Origin: CAYPYI01 sp964415085
GTDB lineage: Bacteria > Bacillota > Clostridia > Tissierellales > Tissierellaceae
DNA length: 28,553 nucleotides
NCBI GenBank assembly: GCA_964415085.1
Contig: CAYPYI010000013.1
Span: 1-28,553, forward strand
Direction: 5' to 3'
The notes beneath the pieces were generated by a model that did no database searches, was not told the origin of the DNA, and saw nothing but the letters and a program-made list of their open reading frames with translations. This document shows positions 16,674 to 24,412 of this stretch, one piece after another. Made by a program: the position numbers and the translations under genes. Each line of letters starts with the position of its first letter. Position 1 is the stretch's first letter.

Positions 16674-18397
16674 TTAAACTAAATTTAAAATAAAGTGACC
16701 AAAAAAGTTTATAAATCCTCCAAGTAAAAATGCTGATGTTGTAGTAAATATTGCTATTAATAAAGCTACCTTTAGTGAAAATTCTTCTATTAAAACACCA
16801 AAAACTGATAAGCATGGAAGATATAAAAGTGCCATAACTGATCCAACCAGAAGCTGAAGTGTCGTAAGATTAAGTTCTAATAAAGGTAGAACTGCTAGCT
16901 CCCTTCTAATAATTCCTAAAAGAAGTGATAAACTAGCTTCTTTAGGTAGACCTAAAAATCCTTCTACAATTGGACTAATCCATAGACTAAATGTATTTAA
17001 AATTCCTGTTTCTGCAACAATGGATGCAATTAATATTCCTATTAACATAGGTCCTTCTGCATCAAATAGGAAATGTTTCATTCTTAATTTTAGTTTCTTT
17101 TTAAATGCATGTTTATCTGGAAGTAGTAGATTTGGAACTTCTAGTAACATTGGCTGACTCTTACCCGGAATAATTTTATTCATTACTACTCCTATTACTA
17201 TCATTATTAAAAATGAAATTAAATAAACTAATATAAGGGCTAGTATTGATCTATCTCCTAATAAAGCAATAAATGCACCTGTTTGTGATGCACATGGTAT
17301 GGCGAAAGACACCAGTGTAGCTACTATGATTCTTTCTTTATAAGTTGTGGCAGCTCTTGTTCCTAATATTGCAGGTACTGCACAACCATAACCCATAATC
17401 ATTGGTATTATATTCCCACCTTGGATTCCTAATTTTTTTAATATTCCATCTGCTAATACTCCTATTCTAGGTAGAAATCCACTATCCTCTAGAAAGGAAA
17501 ATACAAGGTAAAATAAGAATACATAGGGCATAATTAGAGCAAATGGCCACTCTATACCAATTATTAATGCTCCATATTCACCCACTAAAATATTTCTAAG
17601 GGTTCCAGCTGGAACAACAAAAGAAACTATTTTGGTTAAAAATGGCTTTATAATATTATTCATAAGTGGTAATAATAAAACGGATCTTATTGCTTTTCCG
17701 CCTCCTACAACTACAAGTAGTGATATTATTAAAACAAGTATAGCTATTGGAATACCTGGCCATGGTTTAATCGTTAAGTCCTCTAGTCTATTAATAAAAG
17801 AGTCTTCAGGTTTTGTTGTTCTTTGTACTTTCTTAGTAACCTCTTTAGCTTTTTCCCATCTTTTTTCATCTGTTAATATGTATTTTTCACTATTTTCTTC
17901 TTCTTTTTTATCTATGGCTTTTATAACTTCATTTATTAATTGTCTTAATCCTACATTTCTTATTGCAACGGTTGGTATTACTGGTGAATCTAATAATTTT
18001 GATAATTTTTCATGATCTATTTCTATTCCCTGTCTTTTAGCAACATCTACTAAGTTTAATGAATAAATAACTGGAATATCTTGCTCTTTTAATTTAAGTG
18101 CTAGGTCTAAATTCCTATCTAAATGAACTGCATCTAATACACAAATTATTACATCAGCTCCTTCTTCAAGAAGACCTACTGCTACTTGTTCAGCTTCTGA
18201 TGTAGCTGATAGTGAATAAGTTCCAGGTACGTCTATTAATGTTGCTGTTTCTTTATATAAATTAATATCTCCTAATGTATAATCCACTGTTGTACCTGCA
18301 TAATTTGAACTTTCCACATGAACTCCTGTAGTTTAGAAAATATTACACTTTTCCCAACATTTGGATTTCCCATTAAAAGAATTTTTTTCTTTTCCAC
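16674..18397 (-). pseudogene. feoB: Ferrous iron transporter FeoB, broken by a one-base frameshift near the 5' end
   Basis: FeoB is the GTP-gated inner-membrane Fe(II) importer. The true start is GTG 18397, sharing one base with the feoA stop, with GGAGG at 18409-18405. The first 23 codons encode KKILLMGNPNVGKS (G1 loop), then the frame is lost at 18331-18329 (CTACAG). Restoring one base gives K-L-T-G-V and continues into the long frame from 18317, which holds YAGTTVD (G2), DVPG (G3) and NLVD (G4). The membrane part has two gate repeats; the first carries GYGCAVPA with the conserved Cys, the second GIIRRELAVLP. Total length after repair is about 573 residues, compact but normal for clostridia. 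The rest of the frame is intact, which suggests a recent mutation, a phase-variable allele or a sequence error. The GTG at 18317 would give a product without the G1 loop. Confidence 0.85.
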
Positions 18398-18612
18398 TAA
18401 GATGCCTCCCTAACTAAAATTTCACTTGCTACATCCTTTGATATGGCTATAGACCTATTTCCTACCTTAATGACTATGGGTCCACCAAATGGATGTATAC
18501 TTTGTACTTTAAAAGATATTCCTCTTCTAATTCCTAGTACTTTTAATAAATAAATATCAGGAGATTTCTCAACAATATATATATTCTCCTTTAAACACTT
18601 ACATAATGACAT
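18397..18612 (-). CDS. feoA: FeoA, small SH3-like ferrous iron transport protein
   Basis: 71 residues, the usual size for stand-alone FeoA. The core LLKVLGIRRGISFKVQSIHP followed by GGPIVIKVGNRSIAISKDVA is the conserved SH3-like barrel of PF04023. It is cytoplasmic and is thought to bind and modulate FeoB. The start is ATG with AAAGGGG. Its TAG stop shares a base with the feoB GTG start. It is the first gene of the Fur-box-controlled operon. Confidence 0.95.
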   Translation of the reverse strand: MSLCKCLKENIYIVEKSPDIYLLKVLGIRRGISFKVQSIHPFGGPIVIKVGNRSIAISKDVASEILVREAS

Positions 18613-18632
18613 AAAAACAACCCCTTTCTAAT

Positions 18633-18647
18633 TGATAGTCATTATCA
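18633..18647 (-). promoter_or_regulatory. Fur box controlling the feoAB operon
   Basis: TGATAGTCATTATCA (plus-strand reading) matches the 7-1-7 Fur consensus TGATAATnATTATCA at 13 of 14 positions. It lies just downstream of the predicted start point of the feoA transcript and before the ribosome site, a position fit for iron-dependent repression. Confidence 0.85.
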
Positions 18648-18658
18648 CTTTAGTAAGT

Positions 18659-18699
18659 ATTATAACATCTAATATTTTTATCTTTTTTAATATAGTCAA
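18659..18699 (-). promoter_or_regulatory. feoA promoter region
   Basis: A perfect TATAAT is at 18664-18659 without a good -35. Alternatively TTGACT (18699-18694) and AATATT are 17 bases apart. Both place the Fur box downstream of the promoter. Confidence 0.45.
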
Positions 18700-18732
18700 A
18701 TTTTTTCAAAAATCTTATTTAAAAGACAAATA

Positions 18733-18778
18733 AAAAGCAGTATAAACTTTTTATTTAAAGTTTATACTGCTTTTTTAA
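18733..18778 (-). terminator. Intrinsic terminator of the ccdA-tlpA operon
   Basis: An almost uninterrupted 19-base stem (AAAAAGCAGTATAAACTTT and its complement) around six bases, flanked by T runs on both strands. Confidence 0.9.
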
Positions 18779-18790
18779 ATTTATTACTAT

Positions 18791-19465
18791 TTAGTTTGCT
18801 TTTATATCTTCAACTATTTCTACCATTTGATCATATGTTATCATAGAAGGCACTCTTCCTAAGAATGTTCCATCTTTATCTACAAAATAAGTTGCTGGAA
18901 AACCACTTACATATACATCTTGTGCCATTATTCCATCTTTATCTAAAGCAACTCTAAAATCATATCCGCCTTTATCAATATATTTTTTAACTATATCTTC
19001 ATCTTCTAATACATTTACAGCTATTACTTTTACATCATCGTAATTTTCTTCTAATTTCTGTAAATCAGGCATCTCTGCATCACAATATACACACCAAGTA
19101 GCCCAGAAATTTATCAAAAGAATATCTCCTTCATAATCATCTAAAAATACTTCTTCCCCATTTAAATCTTTAAGTCTAACTTTTTCTCCTGATTTATCTT
19201 CTACTACAAAATCTCTCATTTTTTTACCAACTTCAATATTAGCTGGTGCTTCTTCATTATTTTCTTTTTCATCGTTTTCTTCAGTATTTTTATTTTCTGA
19301 TTGATTATCTTTATTATTCTCATCTTCATTATTTTCAATAACTTCAACTTCATTTATATCTTCATTAGTTAAATCTTTATCTTTATCCTTATTCTTTACT
19401 ACAAAAACACCTACTGCTAGTGCTATTATTAAACCTATTATTAAAAATGTTTTTTTATTGTCCAT
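18791..19465 (-). CDS. TlpA/ResA-like membrane-anchored thioredoxin
   Basis: 224 residues. One N-terminal helix (about 6-23) anchors the protein facing outside. A Glu/Asn/Asp-rich flexible linker covers about 27-75. The thioredoxin domain has the active site WATWCVYC (Cys125, Cys128) and the cis-proline SGFPATYF. ResA/TlpA-type proteins reduce or rearrange disulfides of exported proteins using electrons from CcdA, which is encoded ten bases upstream. The start is ATG with AAGGGGTG. It lacks features that would name a specific client such as cytochrome c. Confidence 0.92.
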   Translation of the reverse strand: MDNKKTFLIIGLIIALAVGVFVVKNKDKDKDLTNEDINEVEVIENNEDENNKDNQSENKNTEENDEKENNEEAPANIEVGKKMRDFVVEDKSGEKVRLKDLNGEEVFLDDYEGDILLINFWATWCVYCDAEMPDLQKLEENYDDVKVIAVNVLEDEDIVKKYIDKGGYDFRVALDKDGIMAQDVYVSGFPATYFVDKDGTFLGRVPSMITYDQMVEIVEDIKAN

Positions 19466-19475
19466 AATACACCCC

Positions 19476-20168
19476 TTATAATAATAATCTACTTATATCT
19501 ACGACCTTGTTAAAGAAAACTAAAAGTCCAAATACAACTAATATAACCCCACTTATTTTTGGTAATATATTTATAACTTTTTCATATTTATTTATAAATC
19601 TATTAAAGCCATTGATAAATAAAGCTGTCAACAAAAATGGTAAACCCATACCTAATGAATATACAAGTAGAAGTAATACACCTTTATATAAAGTATCACT
19701 TGCTCCAGCATACATAAGTATAGCACCTAAAACTGGTCCAAAACATGGTGTCCAACCAGCTGCAAAAGCCATCCCCATTAGGATAGAACCTATCATACCT
19801 GTTTTCTTACTAGGTCCTTTTCTTCTTTTTTCTTTATTTAAAAAGTCTAGTTTTAATATACCCATCATATTCAAACCAAAAATGATTAAAATTACTCCGC
19901 TAATTTTACTAAATAATTGTTTATTTTTTGCAAAAATTTGTCCAATAAAACTTGCTGAAGTTCCCATAATCATAAAAATTATTGTAAATCCTAGAATAAA
20001 TCCTAGTGTTCTCTTTACAGCAAACATTCTATTATCCTCTAATTCATCTATACTAGATCCTGTCATATACATTATATACGCTGGAATCATTGGAAGTATA
20101 CAAGGCGAGAAAAAAGATACAAATCCTGCTGTAAATGCTACTATAAATGATACATTTTGTTCTAACAT
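19476..20168 (-). CDS. ccdA: CcdA-type membrane thiol-disulfide electron carrier
   Basis: 230 residues, six predicted helices, as in CcdA and the central part of DsbD (PF02683). The two redox cysteines lie in duplicated motifs: FSPCILP (Cys23) and GWTPCFGP (Cys142). It carries electrons from cytoplasmic thioredoxin across the membrane to the TlpA-like protein encoded next. A Lys/Arg-rich loop (about 112-123) separates the halves. The start is ATG with GAGGTGA. A promoter and an operator-like GGGTATA repeat lie upstream. Confidence 0.93.
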   Translation of the reverse strand: MLEQNVSFIVAFTAGFVSFFSPCILPMIPAYIMYMTGSSIDELEDNRMFAVKRTLGFILGFTIIFMIMGTSASFIGQIFAKNKQLFSKISGVILIIFGLNMMGILKLDFLNKEKRRKGPSKKTGMIGSILMGMAFAAGWTPCFGPVLGAILMYAGASDTLYKGVLLLLVYSLGMGLPFLLTALFINGFNRFINKYEKVINILPKISGVILVVFGLLVFFNKVVDISRLLL

Positions 20169-20190
20169 GCTTTCACCTCTTTACCGTATT

Positions 20191-20218
20191 AATACCCCTA
20201 TACCCTATTTGTGGTATA
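20191..20218. promoter_or_regulatory. Operator-like inverted repeat upstream of ccdA
   Basis: TATACCC (20199-20205) faces GGTATA (20213-20218) across seven bases, with an extra TACCCC directly before it. It is just downstream of the predicted ccdA start point. A further GGGTATA at 20290-20296 overlaps the -10 of the divergent metal-exporter gene. The shape recalls sites of CsoR-type metal or sulfur sensors, but no such regulator is in the window. Confidence 0.35.
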
Positions 20219-20225
20219 TTTAAAA

Positions 20226-20253
20226 ATTATATAATATTTTCTATTTAAATCAA
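20226..20253 (-). promoter_or_regulatory. Promoter of the ccdA-tlpA operon
   Basis: TTGATT (20253-20248) and a perfect TATAAT (20231-20226) on the minus strand, 16 bases apart. Confidence 0.6.
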
Positions 20254-20268
20254 GTTTTTTTTAACAAA

Positions 20269-20298
20269 TTGTGCTTATTCTTTCTTTAAGGGTATAAA
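20269..20298 (+). promoter_or_regulatory. Possible promoter of the metal-exporter gene
   Basis: TTGTGC (20269-20274) and TATAAA (20293-20298) are 18 bases apart. The -10 overlaps the GGGTATA element at 20290-20296. Confidence 0.4.
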
Positions 20299-20320
20299 CA
20301 AGTTTAGGAGGTGAAGATTA

Positions 20321-21580
20321 TTGAACGAAGTATTACAAATTATTATAAAAAGTGCAGAAAGTGCTTTTATTGAGGTTACGGTTTTTGTTGGTGCTGTTTT
20401 AATGATTTTTGGATATATAAATTTTCTTAAGTCGGGAAAATTAGTAAGGAAGATTGAAAATTCAAAGAAAAAGCAGCCAGTAATAGGAGCTCTTCTAGGA
20501 CTTACACCTGGATGTGGAGGTGCAATTTTCGTAATGCCTTTATTCCCTAAAGGTACTATTAGTTTTGGAACTGTTGTTGCAACTTTGATAGCAACCATGG
20601 GAGATTCTGCATTTGTTTTATTAAGTGTTATGCCATTTGATTATATTTTAGTTAGTATCATTTCTTTTATAGTTGCAATCATAGTGGGATATATTGTAGA
20701 CTATTTTAAAATTGGATCTAATTTACAAAGTGATATTATTAAAAGAAATGAAAAAGACTATTTAGAAAAAACATTAAATAAAGATCATTCAAACAAAGAT
20801 CATTCCACGCAAATACATGAACTGGAAGATACTAATCTAGATTTAATGCATATAGGTCATAGTGAAGGTGATTATATAGATGAAATATTACATCATGAAA
20901 TAAAGGGACACCAAGATCATAAAACTATAGGTTATAAAGTAACTCATACTGCCTATCCTATCTATTGGATATTTATATTTATTGGTCTTATCCTTGGTAT
21001 ACTTGATTTATTCCAGGTAGATATTAACAATCTAATAGTTCCAAATTTAGGAACAATAATAGGAGTAACTGGTACTTTTCTATCCATATTTACCATGATT
21101 ATGAGTAAAAAATTCATACAGTCTGATACACATGAAGAAACAGAGTTAAAAGCTTTCAGCTTAAAAGAAACAATAATTCATAATGCTCAAGAAACAGCAT
21201 TTGTTGCTACATGGGTATTCTTTGCATACTTAGCTTATGAATTCTTTATCCTATTTGGACTTGGTAAGGGAGATTATATTTTAGGAGAAAGTATACTTAC
21301 AAATTTCTTAACTCAAACTGGTTTAATGGCTGTTATAATAGGTGCACTTATTGGTATTATCCCAGGTTGTGGTCCACAAATTATATTTGTTACTCTATAC
21401 ACAAAAGGTCTTATTCCTTTTTCTGCACTTTTAGCAAATGCTATAAGTCAAGATGGAGATGCTTTATTTCCCCTTATCGCTATAGATAAGAAGAGTGCAT
21501 TACTTGCAACTGTACTAAATACAATACCAGCGTTAATCATTGGAATATTATTTTATTTTTTAGAATATCTACTTTTATAG
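20321..21580 (+). CDS. Putative heavy-metal/manganese exporter, ArsP_2 (10-TM) family
   Basis: 419 residues from a TTG start fixed by a perfect AGGAGGTGA (20306-20314) six bases upstream. It is an integral membrane protein with an internal duplication: residues about 56-100 carry GLTPGCGG...GTISFGT...MGDSAF and residues about 339-385 carry GIIPGCGP...GLIPFSA...DGDALF, so each half has a PGCG motif and a downstream GD. Between the halves, 155-210 is hydrophilic with ten His residues (for example HH at 191-192), a likely metal-binding loop. This fits PF11449, described as a putative 10-TM heavy-metal exporter and often annotated as a manganese or arsenic efflux protein. The transported ion is unknown. 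It is divergent from ccdA-tlpA and shares a GGGTATA element with it. Confidence 0.8.
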   Translation: MNEVLQIIIKSAESAFIEVTVFVGAVLMIFGYINFLKSGKLVRKIENSKKKQPVIGALLGLTPGCGGAIFVMPLFPKGTISFGTVVATLIATMGDSAFVLLSVMPFDYILVSIISFIVAIIVGYIVDYFKIGSNLQSDIIKRNEKDYLEKTLNKDHSNKDHSTQIHELEDTNLDLMHIGHSEGDYIDEILHHEIKGHQDHKTIGYKVTHTAYPIYWIFIFIGLILGILDLFQVDINNLIVPNLGTIIGVTGTFLSIFTMIMSKKFIQSDTHEETELKAFSLKETIIHNAQETAFVATWVFFAYLAYEFFILFGLGKGDYILGESILTNFLTQTGLMAVIIGALIGIIPGCGPQIIFVTLYTKGLIPFSALLANAISQDGDALFPLIAIDKKSALLATVLNTIPALIIGILFYFLEYLLL

Positions 21581-21638
21581 ATAAATAGTTATTAACATTC
21601 TAACTATTTACCTTATTAAATCACAAAAGCAATTAGGT

Positions 21639-21667
21639 TTTACTAAACATTTTTACTATGATATAAT
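21639..21667 (+). promoter_or_regulatory. Promoter of the sigma-70 gene
   Basis: TTTACT (21639-21644), a 17-base spacer, and an extended -10 TGATATAAT (21659-21667). Confidence 0.6.
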
Positions 21668-21723
21668 ATATTATGTAGAGCTATGTAAAGTTGTAACGAC
21701 ATGTTAGAAGAGAAGGTGATTAA

Positions 21724-22563
21724 GTGTCAAAATATGTTAACACCACTGATCCTATAGAAGTCTATTTACGTGAAATTGGTAAGGTTGATTTATTAACTCG
21801 AGAAGAAGAAGTTGAACTTGCTAAAAGAATTGAAGCAGGGGATAAAAAAGCTAAGGATGAATTAGCCGAGGCAAATTTACGTCTTGTAGTTAGTATAGCT
21901 AAAAACCATATAGGAAGAGGGCTTTCCCTTCTTGATTTAATACAAGAAGGAAATTTGGGGCTTATGCGTGCAATTGAAAAGTTTGATTATACCAAGGGAT
22001 ATAAATTTAGCACATATGCTACTTGGTGGATTAGACAATCTGTAACAAGATCAATTGCAGACCAAGGAAGAACCATAAGAGTTCCTGTTCATATGATCGA
22101 AAATATCAACAGATTAGTTAGGACCCAAAGACAGTTAGTACAAGATTTAGGTCGTGAACCAGAACCTGAAGAAATAGCTGAAGCCATGAATTTAGATGTA
22201 AATAAAGTAATAGATATTATGAAAGTTGCAGAAAAACCTATATCTTTAGAAACTCCAATTGGAGAAGAAGATAGTCAATTAGGTGATTTTGTAGAAGATG
22301 ATGTTGTTAAAACACCAGATGCAGAAGCTACTCAAACAATGTTAAAGGAAAGTTTACTTGAAGTTTTAGAAACTTTAACTCCTAGAGAACAAGAAGTTTT
22401 AATTTTAAGATTTGGTCTTAATAATGGTAAACCTAAGACTTTAGAAGAAGTAGGTCAAGTATTTGATTTAACTAGAGAGCGTATTAGGCAAATTGAAGCC
22501 AAGGCATTAAGGAAATTAAGACATCCTAGTAGAAGTAAAAAAATAAAAGATTATTTAACATAA
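21724..22563 (+). CDS. Sigma-70 family RNA polymerase factor, SigA-like without region 1.1
   Basis: 279 residues from GTG 21724 with AAGGTGAT upstream. Region 1.2 starts at once (DPIEVYLREIG), followed by region 2 with the core- and -10-binding helix (YKFSTYATWWIRQSVTRSIA), region 3 (RLVRTQRQLVQDLGREP) and region 4.2 (LTRERIRQIEAKALRKLRHP). All recognition residues look like those of housekeeping SigA, so it should read ordinary -35/-10 promoters. Region 1.1 is missing and it is not next to dnaG, so it is likely a second, group 2-type factor rather than the main SigA. It stands alone between its own promoter and terminator. Confidence 0.92.
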   Translation: MSKYVNTTDPIEVYLREIGKVDLLTREEEVELAKRIEAGDKKAKDELAEANLRLVVSIAKNHIGRGLSLLDLIQEGNLGLMRAIEKFDYTKGYKFSTYATWWIRQSVTRSIADQGRTIRVPVHMIENINRLVRTQRQLVQDLGREPEPEEIAEAMNLDVNKVIDIMKVAEKPISLETPIGEEDSQLGDFVEDDVVKTPDAEATQTMLKESLLEVLETLTPREQEVLILRFGLNNGKPKTLEEVGQVFDLTRERIRQIEAKALRKLRHPSRSKKIKDYLT

Positions 22564-22565
22564 AA

Positions 22566-22598
22566 AAATCTCCCTTTTAAAGGGAGATTTATTTTTAT
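22566..22598. terminator. Bidirectional terminator between the sigma factor and the DUF3298 protein
   Basis: AAATCTCCCTTT pairs with AAAGGGAGATTT, with a T run beyond it on the plus strand and a run of T on the minus strand. Confidence 0.88.
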
Positions 22599-22599
22599 C

Positions 22600-23946
22600 T
22601 TATTTTGTTTTAATACTAAGTGTATTGTTTACTAAACTTGTATCTAAGTTTAATACATCACTAAAGTATTCTACTGGTACATAAGTTCTTCCATTTTTTA
22701 ATATGGCCTTATCTTTTAATATTACTAATGCTTTATTAATACTGTATCTATTTTCTCTTGTATATATTTGAGACTCTACATTTCCTTTTCTAGAAGTTAC
22801 TACAAAGTTTTTTTGATTCCATTCTACTTTGTATCCTAGTTCTCTTAGTACTTCAGCTACAGGTATAAATCTTGTTCCATTTTCATCTTTTATAATTCTA
22901 TCTTTTAACTTATATTCTTTCCCATTTAATAAAACTACATCTAATTTATTTAAATTTTTATCAATTTCAAATAGCTGTTCTACTCCGTCTAATACATCTC
23001 TTGCAACATCATATCTTTCTTTTTCTGTTGTATCCTTGTCATATATATCTGAGTAAATAACCTTACCTACATAAACATATTTCCCATCTTTACCTAAAAC
23101 TATATCTTCTTTAGATTCTTTATAGTTTTCTACAGCTTCAATTTTAAATATTTCACTTTCTTTATGAATAGGATTTTCTGGAGTATATATAAATCTTGTA
23201 ATATTTTTATCTTCAACTACTCTTACTTTTTTATCCCAAGCTGGTGGTAAAGTAAATTTAAAGTTGTAGTTCTTACTATAATAGTATTTTGTAGGTGCTA
23301 TTTCTTTAGTAACTATAAACTCTGGGAATCCTGTAGATCCTGGAGCAATTTCATATTTATCAAATACTACTCTTATATTTTTATTTCTATCTATATAAAA
23401 GTCTTGATTGTCTTTTATAGTTATAAAAGCTTCTTTTCCATCATAGTAGTTCTCTTTATCATTTTCTATATATTCTCTTATTTGATTATTTACCATAAAT
23501 TTATAATCTGGACTATAATCAAATAATTCTTCTAATGTTACTAATTTGCCAGTCTCTAAATCAATTGTATAATATTCTCTTTTTACTTCATCATGAGCCA
23601 TCATATCTACATTTTTATCTACTTCAATATAAAATGATAAATATTTATCAGTAGATCTAATCATATATGAAATGTTAAGCTCAGAATCATCAATTTTTTT
23701 AATTTCATCTTTAAAAGTTTGTAGTTCATTTTTTGCATTTGTTTCAATTTGCCTATTTAATTTGGCTTCTTCCGTTTTATCTTTTAAGTTTTTTAGTACA
23801 GGGATTTCAACCTTTATATTTTTACTATTTTCTATTACCTTCTCTTCAATATTTTCAAGCTCTACAGCTTTTATTATTGATGAGAATGAACCTAATAAAA
23901 TTACAAACACTAACATTAGTGATACTGTTAAATTTCTTTTATTCAT
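22600..23946 (-). CDS. Exported DUF3298 protein with copper-amine-oxidase-like C-terminal domain
   Basis: 448 residues from ATG 23946, selected because GGGGGG at 23958-23953 gives normal spacing; an in-frame ATG at 23967 lies upstream of that site. A signal peptide (about 1-27, ending IIKA) directs export. Residues about 35-210 resemble the DUF4163/DUF3298 region of RsiV and PdaC (IDLETGKLVTLEELFD, then IRVVFDKYEIAPGSTG). The middle, about 220-330, looks like a separate beta-rich domain. The last 110 residues match the copper amine oxidase N-terminal-like repeat (PF07833): RFIPVAEVLRELGYKVEW and RTYVPVEYFSDVLNL. Despite the name, that domain is a wall-associated module without known catalysis. 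A role at the cell envelope is inferred; no enzyme motif is visible. Confidence 0.85.
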   Translation of the reverse strand: MNKRNLTVSLMLVFVILLGSFSSIIKAVELENIEEKVIENSKNIKVEIPVLKNLKDKTEEAKLNRQIETNAKNELQTFKDEIKKIDDSELNISYMIRSTDKYLSFYIEVDKNVDMMAHDEVKREYYTIDLETGKLVTLEELFDYSPDYKFMVNNQIREYIENDKENYYDGKEAFITIKDNQDFYIDRNKNIRVVFDKYEIAPGSTGFPEFIVTKEIAPTKYYYSKNYNFKFTLPPAWDKKVRVVEDKNITRFIYTPENPIHKESEIFKIEAVENYKESKEDIVLGKDGKYVYVGKVIYSDIYDKDTTEKERYDVARDVLDGVEQLFEIDKNLNKLDVVLLNGKEYKLKDRIIKDENGTRFIPVAEVLRELGYKVEWNQKNFVVTSRKGNVESQIYTRENRYSINKALVILKDKAILKNGRTYVPVEYFSDVLNLDTSLVNNTLSIKTK

Positions 23947-24003
23947 ATTTATCCCCCCGTTATACATTTATAAAGTATATTTTCTCTTAATTAGTTTATT
24001 ACC

Positions 24004-24042
24004 CAAAATAATGCCCTATACTCAAAAGGAGATAGGGCATTT
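24004..24042 (-). terminator. Terminator of the lipoprotein operon
   Basis: AATGCCCTAT pairs with ATAGGGCATT around a 12-base loop; on the minus strand it is followed by ATTATTTT. Confidence 0.65.
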
Positions 24043-24087
24043 ATATTAATATATAATTTTACTTTTTTTTCTTCTTATTTTTTTTGC

Positions 24088-24336
24088 TTACTTCTTTTTT
24101 CTAATTAAACCCTCAAGGTTCTTTGGTATTATAATACTACCTGCAAACTTCATTGATAAAGCTATTAATGCAACGTATATAGCTGTTGCTGCAAATCTAA
24201 AAGTTGGCTCTTTAGCCAACTGATCAAAATTTAAAAATGTGGTTTGACCATCTGTAATATATCTATAAATAGCTGTTATAAATATAAGTGTTACTGCAAA
24301 CAAGATATTTTTTTGCAAGCTCATCTTCAACTTCAT
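24088..24336 (-). CDS. Small two-helix membrane protein, 5' part probably frameshifted
   Basis: 82 residues in the frame beginning at ATG 24336, with two membrane helices (about 9-26 and 48-68) and a Lys-rich end. I do not recognise the family. The 24336 ATG has no ribosome site. A good one (AAGAGGTGA, 24427-24419) stands before TTG 24412 in another frame, which encodes an N-terminal part with VVMDNIAYEVEDELAKK and meets this frame at a run of seven A (24314-24308). With six A the two would join into a protein of about 116 residues. So the gene is probably frameshifted, mis-sequenced, or expressed through slippage at the A run. It lies in an operon behind the lipoprotein gene. Confidence 0.55.
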   Translation of the reverse strand: MKLKMSLQKNILFAVTLIFITAIYRYITDGQTTFLNFDQLAKEPTFRFAATAIYVALIALSMKFAGSIIIPKNLEGLIRKKK

Positions 24337-24412
24337 AAGCTATATTATCCATCACTACTATATTATTCTTTACTCTTCCAGAGTATATTACCCTTTGTCT
24401 TAATAAATCCAA
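24263..24412 (-). pseudogene. Likely true 5' end of the small membrane protein gene, in the other frame
   Basis: 49 codons from TTG 24412, six bases after AAGAGGTGA, ending at TAG 24265-24263. About the first 35 codons appear to be the genuine N-terminus; after the A run (24314-24308) the frame turns nonsensical while the 82-residue frame takes up a hydrophobic helix. Not seen by length-filtered ORF searches. Confidence 0.45.

Noticed and set aside
16663..16815. N-terminal extension of the SAM enzyme into feoB
   Set aside because: The extra 51 codons overlap the conserved end of feoB in another frame; a proper ribosome site supports TTG 16662.
18325..18335. Programmed ribosomal frameshift in feoB
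   Set aside because: No slippery heptamer or downstream structure at the junction, and FeoB is not known to use one; a simple mutation or read error is more likely.
19507..20223. Plus-strand frame of 238 codons opposite ccdA
   Set aside because: Antisense shadow of a membrane protein; Ile/Pro/Asn-rich composition typical of reverse-strand frames in AT-rich genes.
20191..20296. Naming the GGGTATA repeat a CsoR or CstR operator
   Set aside because: Only the general TACCC/GGGTA shape agrees; no regulator gene is nearby, so it is left as an unnamed operator-like element.
20275..20598. Minus-strand frame of 107 codons
   Set aside because: Shadow of the metal-exporter gene, which has a perfect ribosome site and clear family motifs.
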